DNA from: an uncultured Pseudomonadota bacterium
GTDB taxonomy: Bacteria; Pseudomonadota; Alphaproteobacteria; Rs-D84
Assembly (NCBI GenBank): GCA_902787665.1
Contig: CADAHF010000005.1
Location: 1 to 36,384 of the forward strand
Length of the DNA stretch: 36,384 nt
Direction of reading: 5' to 3'
Part shown: positions 15,921 to 25,500 of the stretch, piece by piece
Layout: each line of letters opens with the position of its first letter
How positions within the stretch are numbered: position 1 is the first letter of the stretch
Made by a program: the position numbers and the translations under genes
The notes under the pieces: generated by a model
What the model was told of the DNA's origin: nothing
Seen by the model: only the letters and a program-made list of their open reading frames with translations
The model's database searches: none

Positions 15921-18701
15921 TTACTTTCCCCATTTGGTGCCGATTACATATTCGGCGACCAATGGGACGGATATGTGGGTCACATTTTCCATCGCTGATT
16001 TTATCTTTTTGGCAAATTCTTCGGCACGCGCTTCATCACATTCAAATATGATTTCATCGTGAACCTGCATAATCATACGGATTGTATCTGTATTTGGCTG
16101 AACAATATTCTTATCAATTTCAACCATTGCGCGACGAACTATGTCCGCCTCAAAGCCCTGAATTGGTGCATTAACCGCGGCACGCAGTGCATATGCGCGC
16201 ATACGCGGATTTTTTACATCTGGCAATTCAATGCGCCGACCCCACGGTGTATAAACACATGCATTTTTCAACACAAAATCGTGAATGTCGTCAATATAGT
16301 TGCGAATTTCTGGTATGCTGGCCATGTATGAATTTATGATATTTGCGGCCGCTGCGCGCGATATACCCAGTTGCCCCGCCAGGCCAAATGACGATATGCC
16401 ATATATGATTGAAAAGTTCACAGTTTTTGCCGCGCGTCGTAATTCGCGTGGCACCGGTTTATCTGGTGCAATACCAAAAATTTTGCGTGCGGTTTGTTCG
16501 TGAATATCCAATCCCATATTAAATGTTTCACGAAAAGTTGGGACATTTGCCACATCCGCCAACAGACGCAGTTGAATTTGTGAATAGTCCACCGATATAA
16601 GTACGCGACCGCTTGGCGCAACAAAACATTTTCGAATTTCTTCGCCCAGTTCGGTTTTAATAGGAATGTTTTGCAGGTTCGGATCGCGACTGGACAGACG
16701 ACCTGTGTTGGTGCTGGTCTGCAGATATGTTGTATGAATGCGCCCATCATGCGCAATTTGTTTTGGTAATGCGTCCGCATAAGTTCCCGCCAGTTTTGCA
16801 ATAGAACGCCATGACAATATTTTTTCAATTACCGGGTGTGCATCAATCATTTCATTTAATGTTTCGGCATCGGTTGATCGCTTACGATTTTCAGGTAATT
16901 TTAATTCGTCGAACAAAATTGCCGCCAACTGTTTCGGGCTTGCGATATTAAATTCATGTCCAACCATTTGCCAAATTTCACTTTCCAGTTTTGTTAATTG
17001 GTCATGAAATGCGCCAGACAAACTTGCCAATTCCGTACGATTAACCAAAACACCGTTACGTTCCATTTGCATCAATATTGGCATTAATGGTAAATCACAA
17101 GTTTCATATAATTTGCGCAACTTTTCATTTTTGTTCAATTCTGGGCGCATTAATTCATACAGCGCAAAACATACAGACGCATCTTCGGCGGCATACGGGG
17201 CGGCAACATTTATATCCAGTATATCAAAATGTTTATCGCTGTCGCGTGCGACATTCGGGAACAGTGAGGCAAACGAAATATCATTATGGTTCAGATATTT
17301 TGTCGCCAATTCATCAAGCCCGTGTCCGTGCAACGACCCGTGCAAAACATAAGACAACAACATCGTGTCATCGATTGGACGAATCGCTGATGTGTTGATA
17401 CCTTCGTTTTCCAAAATGTGAAAATCGTATTTAAGGTTATGTCCAATCTTTACAATATTTGGATTTGTGAATATCGGCCAAATATGTGCACGGACAGTTT
17501 CAATATCCAATTGATTCGGGGCAAGAGCATCAGTCGCAAATAAATCGCCGCCCGATGTGCGATGCCGAATCGGTATATATGCTCCGCGTGCCGAATCGAT
17601 TGCCAACGACATACCAACAATTTTATCTGTTATTTGATTTAAGCCCGTTGTTTCTGTGTCAAAAGCAATAACATTTTTGACGTTTGCCAAAAACGTGTCC
17701 AATTCATCAGTGGTTCGAATAATAACAAATTCACTTGCGATATTATTTTTGTTTTCATGCGCTGGGGCAGGGTGTGTTGGTTCAATATCTGTTGGACAAG
17801 CGGAACCAGGAAATGTGGTCGGCGGAACAATCGCCGCTGGATTAAATTTATCCATTGGAAAAAGTTTTTCTATTTTTGCCGCCAGTGACGCGCTTTCCAC
17901 CGATTCGCGAACGAACTTTAATGCGGCCGATGTATTAAACGAAAGCGGTGCAATTTTTAATCCGTCTAAATCAACATCTGTTTTAAGAGTGACCAGTCGT
18001 CGCGATATATATGCCATTTCACGATTGTCGTGCAACAGATTGCGCGTTCGTTCGTTTTCAATTTCGTCCAAATGTGCATATAAATTGTCCAATGAACCGA
18101 ATCGGTTTATTAATTCTGCGGCTTTCTTTGGACCAATCCCGCGCACACCAGGGACATTGTCGGTTGAATCGCCCATTAATGATTGCACATCAATTACTTG
18201 GTCGGGATGAACACCGAATTTTTCCAAAACTTCTGGTTCGCGAATGTTTTGCGATTTCATACCGTCATATAAAAATATACGGTCATTGATTAATTGCATT
18301 AAATCTTTATCGCTGGTGATAATTCGTGTTTCAGCATTTGTATTTTGTCGAGCAAGTGTTGCGATAACATCATCTGCTTCAACCCCCGGAATACACAAAA
18401 CCGGCACACCCATATCGGCAAGTCCACTACGAATCATTATACCCTGGGCCAGCAGGTCTTCGGGTGTATCGGAACGATTAGATTTGTATTCTGGATAAAT
18501 ATCCTGGCGAAAAGAAATTCGCGATGCATCAAACACGCACACAAACGAATCGTTTGGCTTTGCCGATGCGAACACCGGCAAGACCATATTAAAAAATCCG
18601 TACACTGCACCAGTTGGTGTCCCGTCGCGCCGGGTCAGGTGACCGTGTACCCCATAATATGCGCGAAACAATAAAGAGTTCCCATCAATCAGTGTCAGCA
18701 T
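15921..18701 (-). CDS. polA: DNA polymerase I
   Basis: Pol I fills gaps and removes RNA primers during replication and excision repair. The 926-aa product has three domains. The 5'-3' exonuclease (about 1-290) starts LTLIDGNSLLFRAYYGV and includes SDKDLMQL and the GVRGIGPKKA helix-hairpin-helix. The 3'-5' proofreading domain (about 320-510) keeps its residues: FDTETTGL (DxE), IGHNLKYDF and YAAEDASVCF (YxxxD). The polymerase domain (about 540-926) shows TGRLSSRDPNLQNIPIKT, DYSQIQLRLLA (motif A), RRAAKTVNFSIIYGIS (motif B) and MQVHDEIIFEC (motif C). An intact proofreading site is worth noting because many polA lineages have lost it. The gene lies 15 bases after an OMP gene and 56 bases before dacC. 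Confidence 0.97.
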   Translation of the reverse strand: MLTLIDGNSLLFRAYYGVHGHLTRRDGTPTGAVYGFFNMVLPVFASAKPNDSFVCVFDASRISFRQDIYPEYKSNRSDTPEDLLAQGIMIRSGLADMGVPVLCIPGVEADDVIATLARQNTNAETRIITSDKDLMQLINDRIFLYDGMKSQNIREPEVLEKFGVHPDQVIDVQSLMGDSTDNVPGVRGIGPKKAAELINRFGSLDNLYAHLDEIENERTRNLLHDNREMAYISRRLVTLKTDVDLDGLKIAPLSFNTSAALKFVRESVESASLAAKIEKLFPMDKFNPAAIVPPTTFPGSACPTDIEPTHPAPAHENKNNIASEFVIIRTTDELDTFLANVKNVIAFDTETTGLNQITDKIVGMSLAIDSARGAYIPIRHRTSGGDLFATDALAPNQLDIETVRAHIWPIFTNPNIVKIGHNLKYDFHILENEGINTSAIRPIDDTMLLSYVLHGSLHGHGLDELATKYLNHNDISFASLFPNVARDSDKHFDILDINVAAPYAAEDASVCFALYELMRPELNKNEKLRKLYETCDLPLMPILMQMERNGVLVNRTELASLSGAFHDQLTKLESEIWQMVGHEFNIASPKQLAAILFDELKLPENRKRSTDAETLNEMIDAHPVIEKILSWRSIAKLAGTYADALPKQIAHDGRIHTTYLQTSTNTGRLSSRDPNLQNIPIKTELGEEIRKCFVAPSGRVLISVDYSQIQLRLLADVANVPTFRETFNMGLDIHEQTARKIFGIAPDKPVPRELRRAAKTVNFSIIYGISSFGLAGQLGISRAAAANIINSYMASIPEIRNYIDDIHDFVLKNACVYTPWGRRIELPDVKNPRMRAYALRAAVNAPIQGFEADIVRRAMVEIDKNIVQPNTDTIRMIMQVHDEIIFECDEARAEEFAKKIKSAMENVTHISVPLVAEYVIGTKWGK

Positions 18702-18716
18702 ACGGATACATCACCA

Positions 18717-19283
18717 TTAGAATATATAACGCAATTTGACACGCGCATCGTAATGGATGGCTTTGGCTGTTTCGTTAACAGGTGCCTCAAAATCGATTAA
18801 TTTTGGTGCATACATTAAACGACCTTCGACATCAACCTTGATTGGCAATGTTGGAATATCAAATGTCGCACCAAGCATCCCTTGGTATATTGCCTTGCCA
18901 GATAATTCGTAATTAGCGGGTATAAGTGATTTAACGGTATCAACTTTTAACACACCACCGATACCGGCACCGGCATATGGTGTTACAATAATCAATCCCG
19001 GCATTTTGACATACGCGTTCAAAGCCAAGATTTGCACATCGACCTTTTCGCCAGTCATATAATTATATTCACCTTCAAGACGAACGAACGGAATATCAAT
19101 ACCAGCAACCAAACCATAAGAATTGGCAGATTCGCGTTTGCTGTAATTATCCATGGTGAATTTATGCCCACCAATACCAGCGGTCGCCCCGGCATAAAGG
19201 TCAAAAGCAATTCCAGCATTTGCATTTGCCGCGCCCAACATCAATGTTGCAGCGGTCAAAATTGATAAAGAATTTAATTTCAT
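18717..19283 (-). CDS. Outer-membrane beta-barrel protein (OmpA/Opa-type small barrel)
   Basis: A 188-aa exported protein with a signal peptide (residues 1-23, ending ANANA/GIAFD). The mature part alternates short amphipathic strands and turns (FDLYAGATAGIGG, SYGLVAGID, VRLEGEYNYM, ILALNAYVKM, VTPYAGAGIGG, QGMLGATFD, KVDVEGRLMY) and ends YDARVKLRYIF with a C-terminal Phe, as expected of an eight-stranded OMP of the OMP_b-brl type. ATG 19283 follows AAGGAGAAAAAAT, the same ribosome binding site arrangement as eno and the DsbA-like gene. It is the first gene of the series leading into polA, with only 15 bases between them and no terminator visible. Specific function unknown. Confidence 0.82.
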   Translation of the reverse strand: MKLNSLSILTAATLMLGAANANAGIAFDLYAGATAGIGGHKFTMDNYSKRESANSYGLVAGIDIPFVRLEGEYNYMTGEKVDVQILALNAYVKMPGLIIVTPYAGAGIGGVLKVDTVKSLIPANYELSGKAIYQGMLGATFDIPTLPIKVDVEGRLMYAPKLIDFEAPVNETAKAIHYDARVKLRYIF

Positions 19284-19331
19284 ATTTTTTCTCCTTTGTG
19301 TAATAATATAATAGAAAAAAGAGATACGAAT
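19284..19331. promoter_or_regulatory. Compact divergent promoter region, OMP-polA series versus pth
   Basis: Only 48 bases separate the two divergent ATGs. A plus-strand TATAAT (19307-19312) lies 20 bases ahead of pth, and the same AT-rich stretch reads TATTAT on the minus strand, just upstream of the OMP ribosome binding site. Neither has a convincing -35. Two overlapping divergent promoters are likely but not proven. Confidence 0.4.
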
Positions 19332-19850
19332 ATGCAAGAAAATAAACCCATTATGATAGTTGGCCTGGGCAATCCAGGACCGGAATATGCGCGCACACGA
19401 CACAATGTTGGATTTATGGCTGTGGATTATTTGGCGGGTGAAAATGCCAAATGGAAAAACGAACACAACGCATTAACATACCGCACAGAAACAGACGGTT
19501 GCCGCATAATGTTTGTTAAACCGACAACATTTATGAACCTGTCGGGTGATGCGGTTGGTGCGATTGCGCGTTTTTATAAAATTCCAACTGAAAACATAAT
19601 TGTGATTCACGATGATATGGATTTAAAGGTCGGCGATGTTCGGGAAAAGGTTGGCGGATCCAGTGCGGGTCACAATGGTATAAAATCGATTGATGCGGCG
19701 GTTGGTGCAGAATATAAACGCATAAGAATCGGTATTGGACATCCGCGTGATGCTGGGTTGCAAATGGACGGTGCCGATTGGGTTCTTGGGCGGTTCAGTG
19801 ACGATGAATTGTCCAAAATTGAATCGGCAATAAAAACGATTAAATTTTAG
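19332..19850 (+). CDS. pth: Peptidyl-tRNA hydrolase
   Basis: Pth cleaves peptidyl-tRNA released from ribosomes, recycling tRNA. The 172-aa product keeps the catalytic core: VGLGNPGPEYARTRHNVGF (Asn and catalytic His), FVKPTTFMNLSGDAV, VIHDDMDLKVG (Asp) and GGSSAGHNGIKSI (Asn). It is about 20 residues shorter than E. coli Pth, ending soon after GRFSDDELSKIESAI, so the C-terminal helix is abbreviated. ATG 19332 is chosen because the family begins a few residues before the IVGLGNPG strand; the frame is open back to 19296. Its stop codon overlaps the stop codon of the convergent 497-aa gene by three bases, and no terminator lies between them. Confidence 0.95.
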   Translation: MQENKPIMIVGLGNPGPEYARTRHNVGFMAVDYLAGENAKWKNEHNALTYRTETDGCRIMFVKPTTFMNLSGDAVGAIARFYKIPTENIIVIHDDMDLKVGDVREKVGGSSAGHNGIKSIDAAVGAEYKRIRIGIGHPRDAGLQMDGADWVLGRFSDDELSKIESAIKTIKF

Positions 19851-21340
19851 TTACACGTATCGCCTGCGCACAATATACTGTCTATCATTGTTGGTGACAT
19901 TTGGAACAGGGCGTCGTCTTTTTTTGATATTGATGTGGACTTAGTGTTATCTTTCAGGGTCAGCGGACTTGCCCAGTATTGGCAATCGCGCAAACGTGAT
20001 TTGCCGGTGTCGATGGTTGTTGCCTTTAACGGACATTTTGTCATAATCAATTTTGCACAATAATTGCCAGTTATACAATCTGACAGAGGTTGTATGTCTG
20101 TAATGGTTTTATCATTACTAGCCAGTGTATTGATTACCGTCGTATTATCAGTATTCAGTGTGTATATGTGCGTGTTACGAGAATAAGAGCCATAAGGTTT
20201 ATTCTGATTGTCTGAATTAGCATCAAAGTCAGCAATATACTTACCAGGGTTAGTATTATCCTGATCTATAACATCACATGTAGTCCCATCACAGTTGTGT
20301 GAAAAGTATTCATTACCGTCATTAGATTCTTTTAATTTGAGAGCCCAATCAGAAATACTAACACATTTTAGTGGTTTTATTGATACTGTTATAGTGTCAG
20401 ATGTATCCATGTTGGTAACAGTAATGCTGGTGATATTTAATCCTTCGTCAAAGTGAGTCATGAATCGAAATGGTTTAGTTGTATCTAATTTCGTAAGTGT
20501 ATCGTTGCTGTCATAATAGTATATGGTACCATCACCACATTGATCACAATACAATTTTTTTGAATCAAAAGTTCCATCGTTTTGTATATGGGGCATTGCA
20601 TTAATGAAACAAGATTGAACATATGTGCATATGTTTGGATAGTATACGTTTTGATTGTCAGCAGCAATATGTGATAAACCCAAATCACAGTTTTTGAAAC
20701 AACTGGTTATACCTTGTGCCGAATAATTGCCACTATTTGTTGCGTTTGGGTGCGATGATGGACATCGTGTACATTTTTCCACGTTGTTATCTATTTCATA
20801 ATAGTATCCAGATGCGCACTTGGCACATTCGTTGTTCTGCCAGACATAGAATTTATTGTCGTCGGTTTTGTTGCACCATGTTTGACTGTAACATTCAACA
20901 GGCAATTCGTTGGGGTAATAAAAATTGTTGCCGTTACATGTTTTATAACAACTTTCTTTGCCCGCATTGTTGCCAGCGGCTGATAGCGGATACTGTGTTT
21001 GTGTTTCAACACTGCAACTTTTACAAACAGTTGAACCGTTTTCCGTTATTGTATAATAACCAGCACCACAAGTTGCGGCTGGAACACAAGAATTGCCTGC
21101 GCCTGTTCCACCAGACATAACATATCCATTTTTACATGATGTGTATTTTTTAGTCGCTGGGTCGCATACATACGGCGATGTTTCATCAGCAAATGAAGCG
21201 GTTGCGGCAAATATGATGAACAAAACAGGGCCGATACGGGAAAAAGCGATTTTATAACCACATCGGCTCGTTACACTCGCCACCCCTTCAATTAATGAAG
21301 GGGATTTGTTGCTATTAAAGATTTTGTTCAATAATTTCAT
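19847..21340 (-). CDS. Cys-rich exported protein of unknown function
   Basis: A 497-aa protein I cannot assign. Residues 36-51 (IGPVLFIIFAATASFA) look like a signal-peptide core, but the stretch before it is unusually long (35 residues) and contains an imperfect palindrome-encoded segment. The mature N-terminal half (about 55-285) has more than 20 Cys in repeated short modules, such as CDPATKKYTSC, CGAGYY, CKSC, CYKTC, CAKCASGYYYE and CTRCPSSHPNA, reminiscent of growth-factor-receptor/furin-like Cys-rich repeats. The C-terminal half is Asp/Asn/Thr-rich with fewer Cys and ends GDTCN. It is the last gene of a four-gene minus-strand series and its ATG directly abuts the stop of the preceding lipoprotein gene. 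Secreted or surface exposed, probably disulfide-stabilised. Confidence 0.75.
   Translation of the reverse strand: MKLLNKIFNSNKSPSLIEGVASVTSRCGYKIAFSRIGPVLFIIFAATASFADETSPYVCDPATKKYTSCKNGYVMSGGTGAGNSCVPAATCGAGYYTITENGSTVCKSCSVETQTQYPLSAAGNNAGKESCYKTCNGNNFYYPNELPVECYSQTWCNKTDDNKFYVWQNNECAKCASGYYYEIDNNVEKCTRCPSSHPNATNSGNYSAQGITSCFKNCDLGLSHIAADNQNVYYPNICTYVQSCFINAMPHIQNDGTFDSKKLYCDQCGDGTIYYYDSNDTLTKLDTTKPFRFMTHFDEGLNITSITVTNMDTSDTITVSIKPLKCVSISDWALKLKESNDGNEYFSHNCDGTTCDVIDQDNTNPGKYIADFDANSDNQNKPYGSYSRNTHIYTLNTDNTTVINTLASNDKTITDIQPLSDCITGNYCAKLIMTKCPLKATTIDTGKSRLRDCQYWASPLTLKDNTKSTSISKKDDALFQMSPTMIDSILCAGDTCN
21283..21303 (-). repeat. Palindromic element inside the start of the 497-aa gene
   Basis: CCCCTTCA and TGAAGGGG form an 8-bp perfect inverted repeat with an ATTAA centre. 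On the coding strand it encodes residues 13-20 (SPSLIEGV). It splits a KIF-type N-terminus like that of the neighbouring genes from the hydrophobic signal core, as if a small palindromic repeat had inserted in frame. Confidence 0.6.
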
Positions 21341-21916
21341 TTATTTCTGTTTATTTATTGTCCAACCGTTTTGAACGAACCATAAACTGTCTTCGGGAAC
21401 CATGGAAGCACGACCTGGAATAAAATCAAAATTACCACGCCCGTGAATTTTTGGTGAAACATTTATTTTTTCTTGCAGTTGTTTACGAGTTTGCGTGATG
21501 CCAGCAGGCAGTATGCTACCTTGTTTCCAATCAAAATCTGGAGAAGGAACCAAATAAATATTAGAGACAGTATCACAATTAGCATATTCTTGTAATGTTT
21601 TTATTGTTGGCTCAAGAGATTCGGTGCCAGTTACTGATTTTAAGAACAGCATCACATCCCGTTGTTTTATGTTTGTGGTATCAATTCTGCCTGCATTAAT
21701 TGTATCAGTTTGCAACACATAGATCGTATCATTGTGCGGTGTATAAATTGTATCATTACGCGATGTATAGATTGTATCGTGTTGTGTGATAATTTCGGGG
21801 TCTTTTTCGATAACCATCGGTTTGTCACCACCGCAGCCCGTCGCTGTTAATGCAGTTAACCCCAGCATTGCTGGGATGTGTTTTATTTGGTAAAAGATTT
21901 TATTATGAAATTTCAT
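21341..21916 (-). CDS. Repeat-containing lipoprotein, copy A
   Basis: A 191-aa lipoprotein of unknown function. The signal segment ends with TATGC, making Cys28 the likely lipidated residue. After GGDKPMVIEK comes a run of five 8-residue repeats starting DTIY or DTIN (residues 47-86). The C-terminal half carries the landmarks LQEYANCDT, NIYLVPS, SPKIHGRGNF and PEDSLWFVQNGWTINK, all shared with the next gene upstream (copy B, 21930-22514). The ATG at 21916 follows AAAGGGG. It lies 13 bases after copy B, and its TAA directly abuts the ATG of the 497-aa gene. The pair clearly arose by tandem duplication. I do not recognise the family; an outer-membrane or periplasmic location is inferred from the lipobox. 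Confidence 0.8.
   Translation of the reverse strand: MKFHNKIFYQIKHIPAMLGLTALTATGCGGDKPMVIEKDPEIITQHDTIYTSRNDTIYTPHNDTIYVLQTDTINAGRIDTTNIKQRDVMLFLKSVTGTESLEPTIKTLQEYANCDTVSNIYLVPSPDFDWKQGSILPAGITQTRKQLQEKINVSPKIHGRGNFDFIPGRASMVPEDSLWFVQNGWTINKQK
21659..21778 (-). repeat. In-gene 24-bp repeats (5 units), lipoprotein A
   Basis: Five consecutive 24-base units encode octapeptides DTIYTSRN, DTIYTPHN, DTIYVLQT, DTINAGRI and DTTNIKQR. The first units are closely similar at DNA level (ATTGTATC recurs on the plus strand), while the last two have diverged. Confidence 0.85.
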
Positions 21917-21929
21917 TTTAGCACCCCTT

Positions 21930-22514
21930 TTAACGTCCCTTGTTTATTGTCCAGCCATTTTGAACGAACCATAAACTGTCTTCGGGAATTTCGGATGGTG
22001 CACCACGCAGAAATGGAAAATCGCCACGACCATGCATTTTTGGTGAAAGCTCAATGCGCGGTTGTAAAAAAGCACGTAATTGTGGGATGTATCTTGTTCC
22101 ATATCCATACCAATCTTCCTGTGATGATGGAACAAGATATATGTTTTCAATTGTATCACAATTTGCATATTCTTGTAACATTTCAATTTTTAAGTCAGAT
22201 GCATAGTTGCCGGGATTACCAAGATTGTTAAAACCATATATAATAAACACCGCATCATTCTTTTTTGTTATGATTGTGTCGATTCTGCGCGCGTCAAGGG
22301 TATCGATTACCAGTATGTATGTTGTGTCAATTTTGGTTAAATACGTCGTGTCTGGTTTCGGTATATAAGCCGTGTCGCGCTTTATAATCGGGTCAACTTC
22401 TTTTTCGATAACCATCGGTTTGTCGCCACCACAGCCTGCCGCGGTTAACGCAGTAAGTCCCAACATTGCTGGAATACGTCTTATTTTGTAAAAAATGTTC
22501 TTTTTATATTTCAT
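21930..22514 (-). CDS. Repeat-containing lipoprotein, copy B
   Basis: A 194-aa paralogue of the adjacent 21341-21916 gene. The signal segment ends LTAAGC, placing the lipidated residue at Cys28, followed by the same GGDKPMVIEK. Five octapeptide repeats (residues 47-86) start DTAY, DTTY, DTTY, DTLD and DTII. The C-terminal region shares LQEYANCDT, NIYLVPS, SPKMHGRGDF and PEDSLWFVQNGWTINK with copy A, whereas the segment just after the repeats differs clearly. The ATG at 22514 follows AAGGTG at good spacing. It is 39 bases downstream of the 1009-aa gene and 13 bases upstream of copy A, inside one apparent transcription unit. Function unknown. Confidence 0.8.
   Translation of the reverse strand: MKYKKNIFYKIRRIPAMLGLTALTAAGCGGDKPMVIEKEVDPIIKRDTAYIPKPDTTYLTKIDTTYILVIDTLDARRIDTIITKKNDAVFIIYGFNNLGNPGNYASDLKIEMLQEYANCDTIENIYLVPSSQEDWYGYGTRYIPQLRAFLQPRIELSPKMHGRGDFPFLRGAPSEIPEDSLWFVQNGWTINKGR
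22257..22376 (-). repeat. In-gene 24-bp repeats (5 units), lipoprotein B
   Basis: Five units encode DTAYIPKP, DTTYLTKI, DTTYILVI, DTLDARRI and DTIITKKN. They occupy exactly the same codon positions (47-86) as in the paralogue A, but have drifted further from one another. Confidence 0.8.
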
Positions 22515-22553
22515 TTTTTTTCACCTTTTTGGTTTTTTGCTACATTCTCTCCA

Positions 22554-25500
22554 TCAAGGTTGTTGTTCCTGATACTTTATCATCCATTGTTGCGGATTTT
22601 GACATTCCGAGAAACCATCCCATGTGCCATAGGTTCCAGTGCCATCATTATCCGGTTGCCATACACATGACACAGTTTCGTTCTTGGGATTAACAACTGT
22701 TGTATCAATTACATTTGTAACAAATTCTTCAGATGTTGGCGAAGAATAATAGAATTTATATCCGTCATTTCCTGCTTTAATCAGAACGTCAACCAGTGTG
22801 CCATGGCATGTCAAATCGGAACCTTCCATTTCCATAGAAACGGTACCACCATCACATATCAAAACATGCCAACGTGGAGGTGAGGCTATATCTTGATATG
22901 GTTCGGTTATAACCAAACTGTTAGTACCATCTTTGACACAGAAATCCACCTGTTTGTTAAACGGCTGATCAAGTGTTACAGAAACAGATTTACCGCTTGC
23001 ACAGCAATTACCGCCAGAATCACGCACATTACAACACACACATGGAATAACGATACTGCTGGAACCAGTCGGGAAAATACGATCGTTACCATTGCATGTT
23101 GTTCTGTCTTGCCCAGATGGTGCATCATAGTATAAGCTATTTGTTGTGCACATTTCAGTTGTTTTTGTACATTTTCCGTTTGTCATCTGGTATCCAACCG
23201 GACAAGATGTGTCAAAGCAACTTTTGCTTTCTTGTTCTGTGCCGGTATTAACCGCAAACCAATAAAGCAGAGATTGGTCCTGGTCATCAGCAAGTTTTTT
23301 GATATAGTTGTGTTCGCTTTGTTCTTCTGTATAGGTGATGCCATCGATTTCGGAACGTGTTGCAACAAATTTTGTTTCCAGGTCGGTTGTTGGTTCAAGT
23401 TCGCAATTACCCCAAATGCGTTCCGCCAAACGACATGCGATGCAATCATCGGTCAAATCGTCGTTTTTTGTACACTTGTCGGCACAAATATCATAAACGC
23501 AATTTAAATTTGTACCTATTTGTTTGCAGCTTTCTTCGTTGGCTTTATCATTTGTAAATATTTGCGGGTCGCCTGGGTACATTACACTATAGAAATTCAA
23601 AGTTGCATCTGTCGCATCGCTTAAGCCTAAATGTGTCGTGATAATGTCGTTAAGTTGTTTGTCGTTTTCTGCAACTTTAACAGTTTTTATACAATCAACG
23701 ACATCTTGCCAGCACGCATCACGATTGATAATCGTTTTGCGGTTGACCGATGTTGATATGTTTTCACACAAACCAAAATTCCCAGATGTCGATTTGCACA
23801 ACTGTATTATACAGGCCTGACCAATCTGGCGACAGGTTTGCATAAGTGTTTCATATGTCGTAGCAATCTGAATTCCAGTTATACCAGATTCCCATGTGTC
23901 ACCATCATCATTTGTTGTGTTCAACAATGCCGTGCAAGATTTTATAACATCGTCACACAGTGCGTTCGCGGTTTTATTGGCAGTAACACCAAATGTTGAT
24001 AGTGCGCGCGAATCAAATTCCTTGATTGATTCTGTGGCTTCAGATAAACACTGGGCGGTTAAGATTGTGCAACTTTGACGAACATCATCAAGTTTTTTAT
24101 CCTGGGCCAATTTGATTTGTGCTAACGCATCTTCAACAAACGCGTCCCATACATCATCGGCAATAACCTGACAATGCTCGGTCGCTGGTTCCAAAAATTT
24201 CTTTTTGGAATCCAGGTATGTTACAAATGCAGAATTTTTACCGGTAGATGTCCATGTTGAACCATCAGATGGTCGGGTAAGCAATGTTTCCAGGTTGCTT
24301 AATTTCGGTGTTAAAAACACTTCGCCAGTTGATGGGTCGATGTATTGTCCAGTTATGTCCAAACATTTACCCAGGTCTTCGCCACACACAGTTGAATCGG
24401 TTAACATGTCCAACATTTTCTTTTTGCAAGTTAAAATATCATCAGAATTACGTTTTTGATAAATATCCAAACGCGACATATCAAGCAGGGCGCTGCCTTC
24501 TAATACCTTGGATCGTGTCTGAGCTGTTTGTGCAGAATATGTTTTTGCAACTGCGTTACAATCTTGTTCAATTAATGCCTGGTATCCGCCCTCAGCCAGC
24601 GAAATGTCAGATTCTGCACAAACCTCAGCCGCCATTTGACGACAAACTGGTAATGCAGCAGAATAAAGCGCCGTGCCAGTTTTGGTTGTGGTGGATGCAC
24701 CGCGCAAAGAATCGACATTGTCGAACGCCGCATCCATGTCCAATGACCACGACAACACATTTAAATCGCTGTTGAAGTTGCTGGTATCAAAGCTGGTGTT
24801 TAATTTTTTGGCGATAGCATCAAGAGTTTTCTTGGAATCGGTATTATCCTTGGTAGACAGATATGCCGTTTCCCCCTCAGTCGCGACGGATAACGCCGCA
24901 GCATCTTCTTTTTCCATGTTAACCGTTAAAAGCCGTTGGTTGAAATCAAGCATTTTGTCTTCAACCTTGTCCAATTGCTTTTTGATAGAGTCAAATTCAT
25001 TTATACGGGATGAACATGCACAACGTTTTAATTGAGCATCCTTGTTCGCACAGAATTCATCCATACAGTCAAAGAATACAGTTTTGCACTTGCTGTAATT
25101 TCGGTTCAATATGTCGTCGCGTGTCACAGCGCCAGTTGTAGCAGCACGAGATATTGCGCGTGAACTTGATGGGTTTTTTCCAATTGTCTTGGCGGTGCGG
25201 GTTGTGGTTTTTTGTGTGACAGTGCGTGTTGTTGGCGTTGTCGTGCGTGATGCCGCCGATCCAACCATAGCGCGCGAAACAACATTGCCTGTATTGCGTG
25301 AAGTTGCGCCCGTTGTACGTTCTGTAACATTTTGTGTACGATTTTGTGTGGTTGTACCACGTCCACGAACATTTTGGGTTGTTTGTGTGACAGTTGCAGT
25401 GTTGCCACGCGGTGTAGTGACAACGGCGGACTCATTCGTCTTTTGACGGCTTGTTGTTGTTGGGGTATTTGATGATACACGACGAATTGCGGCGCGCGTA

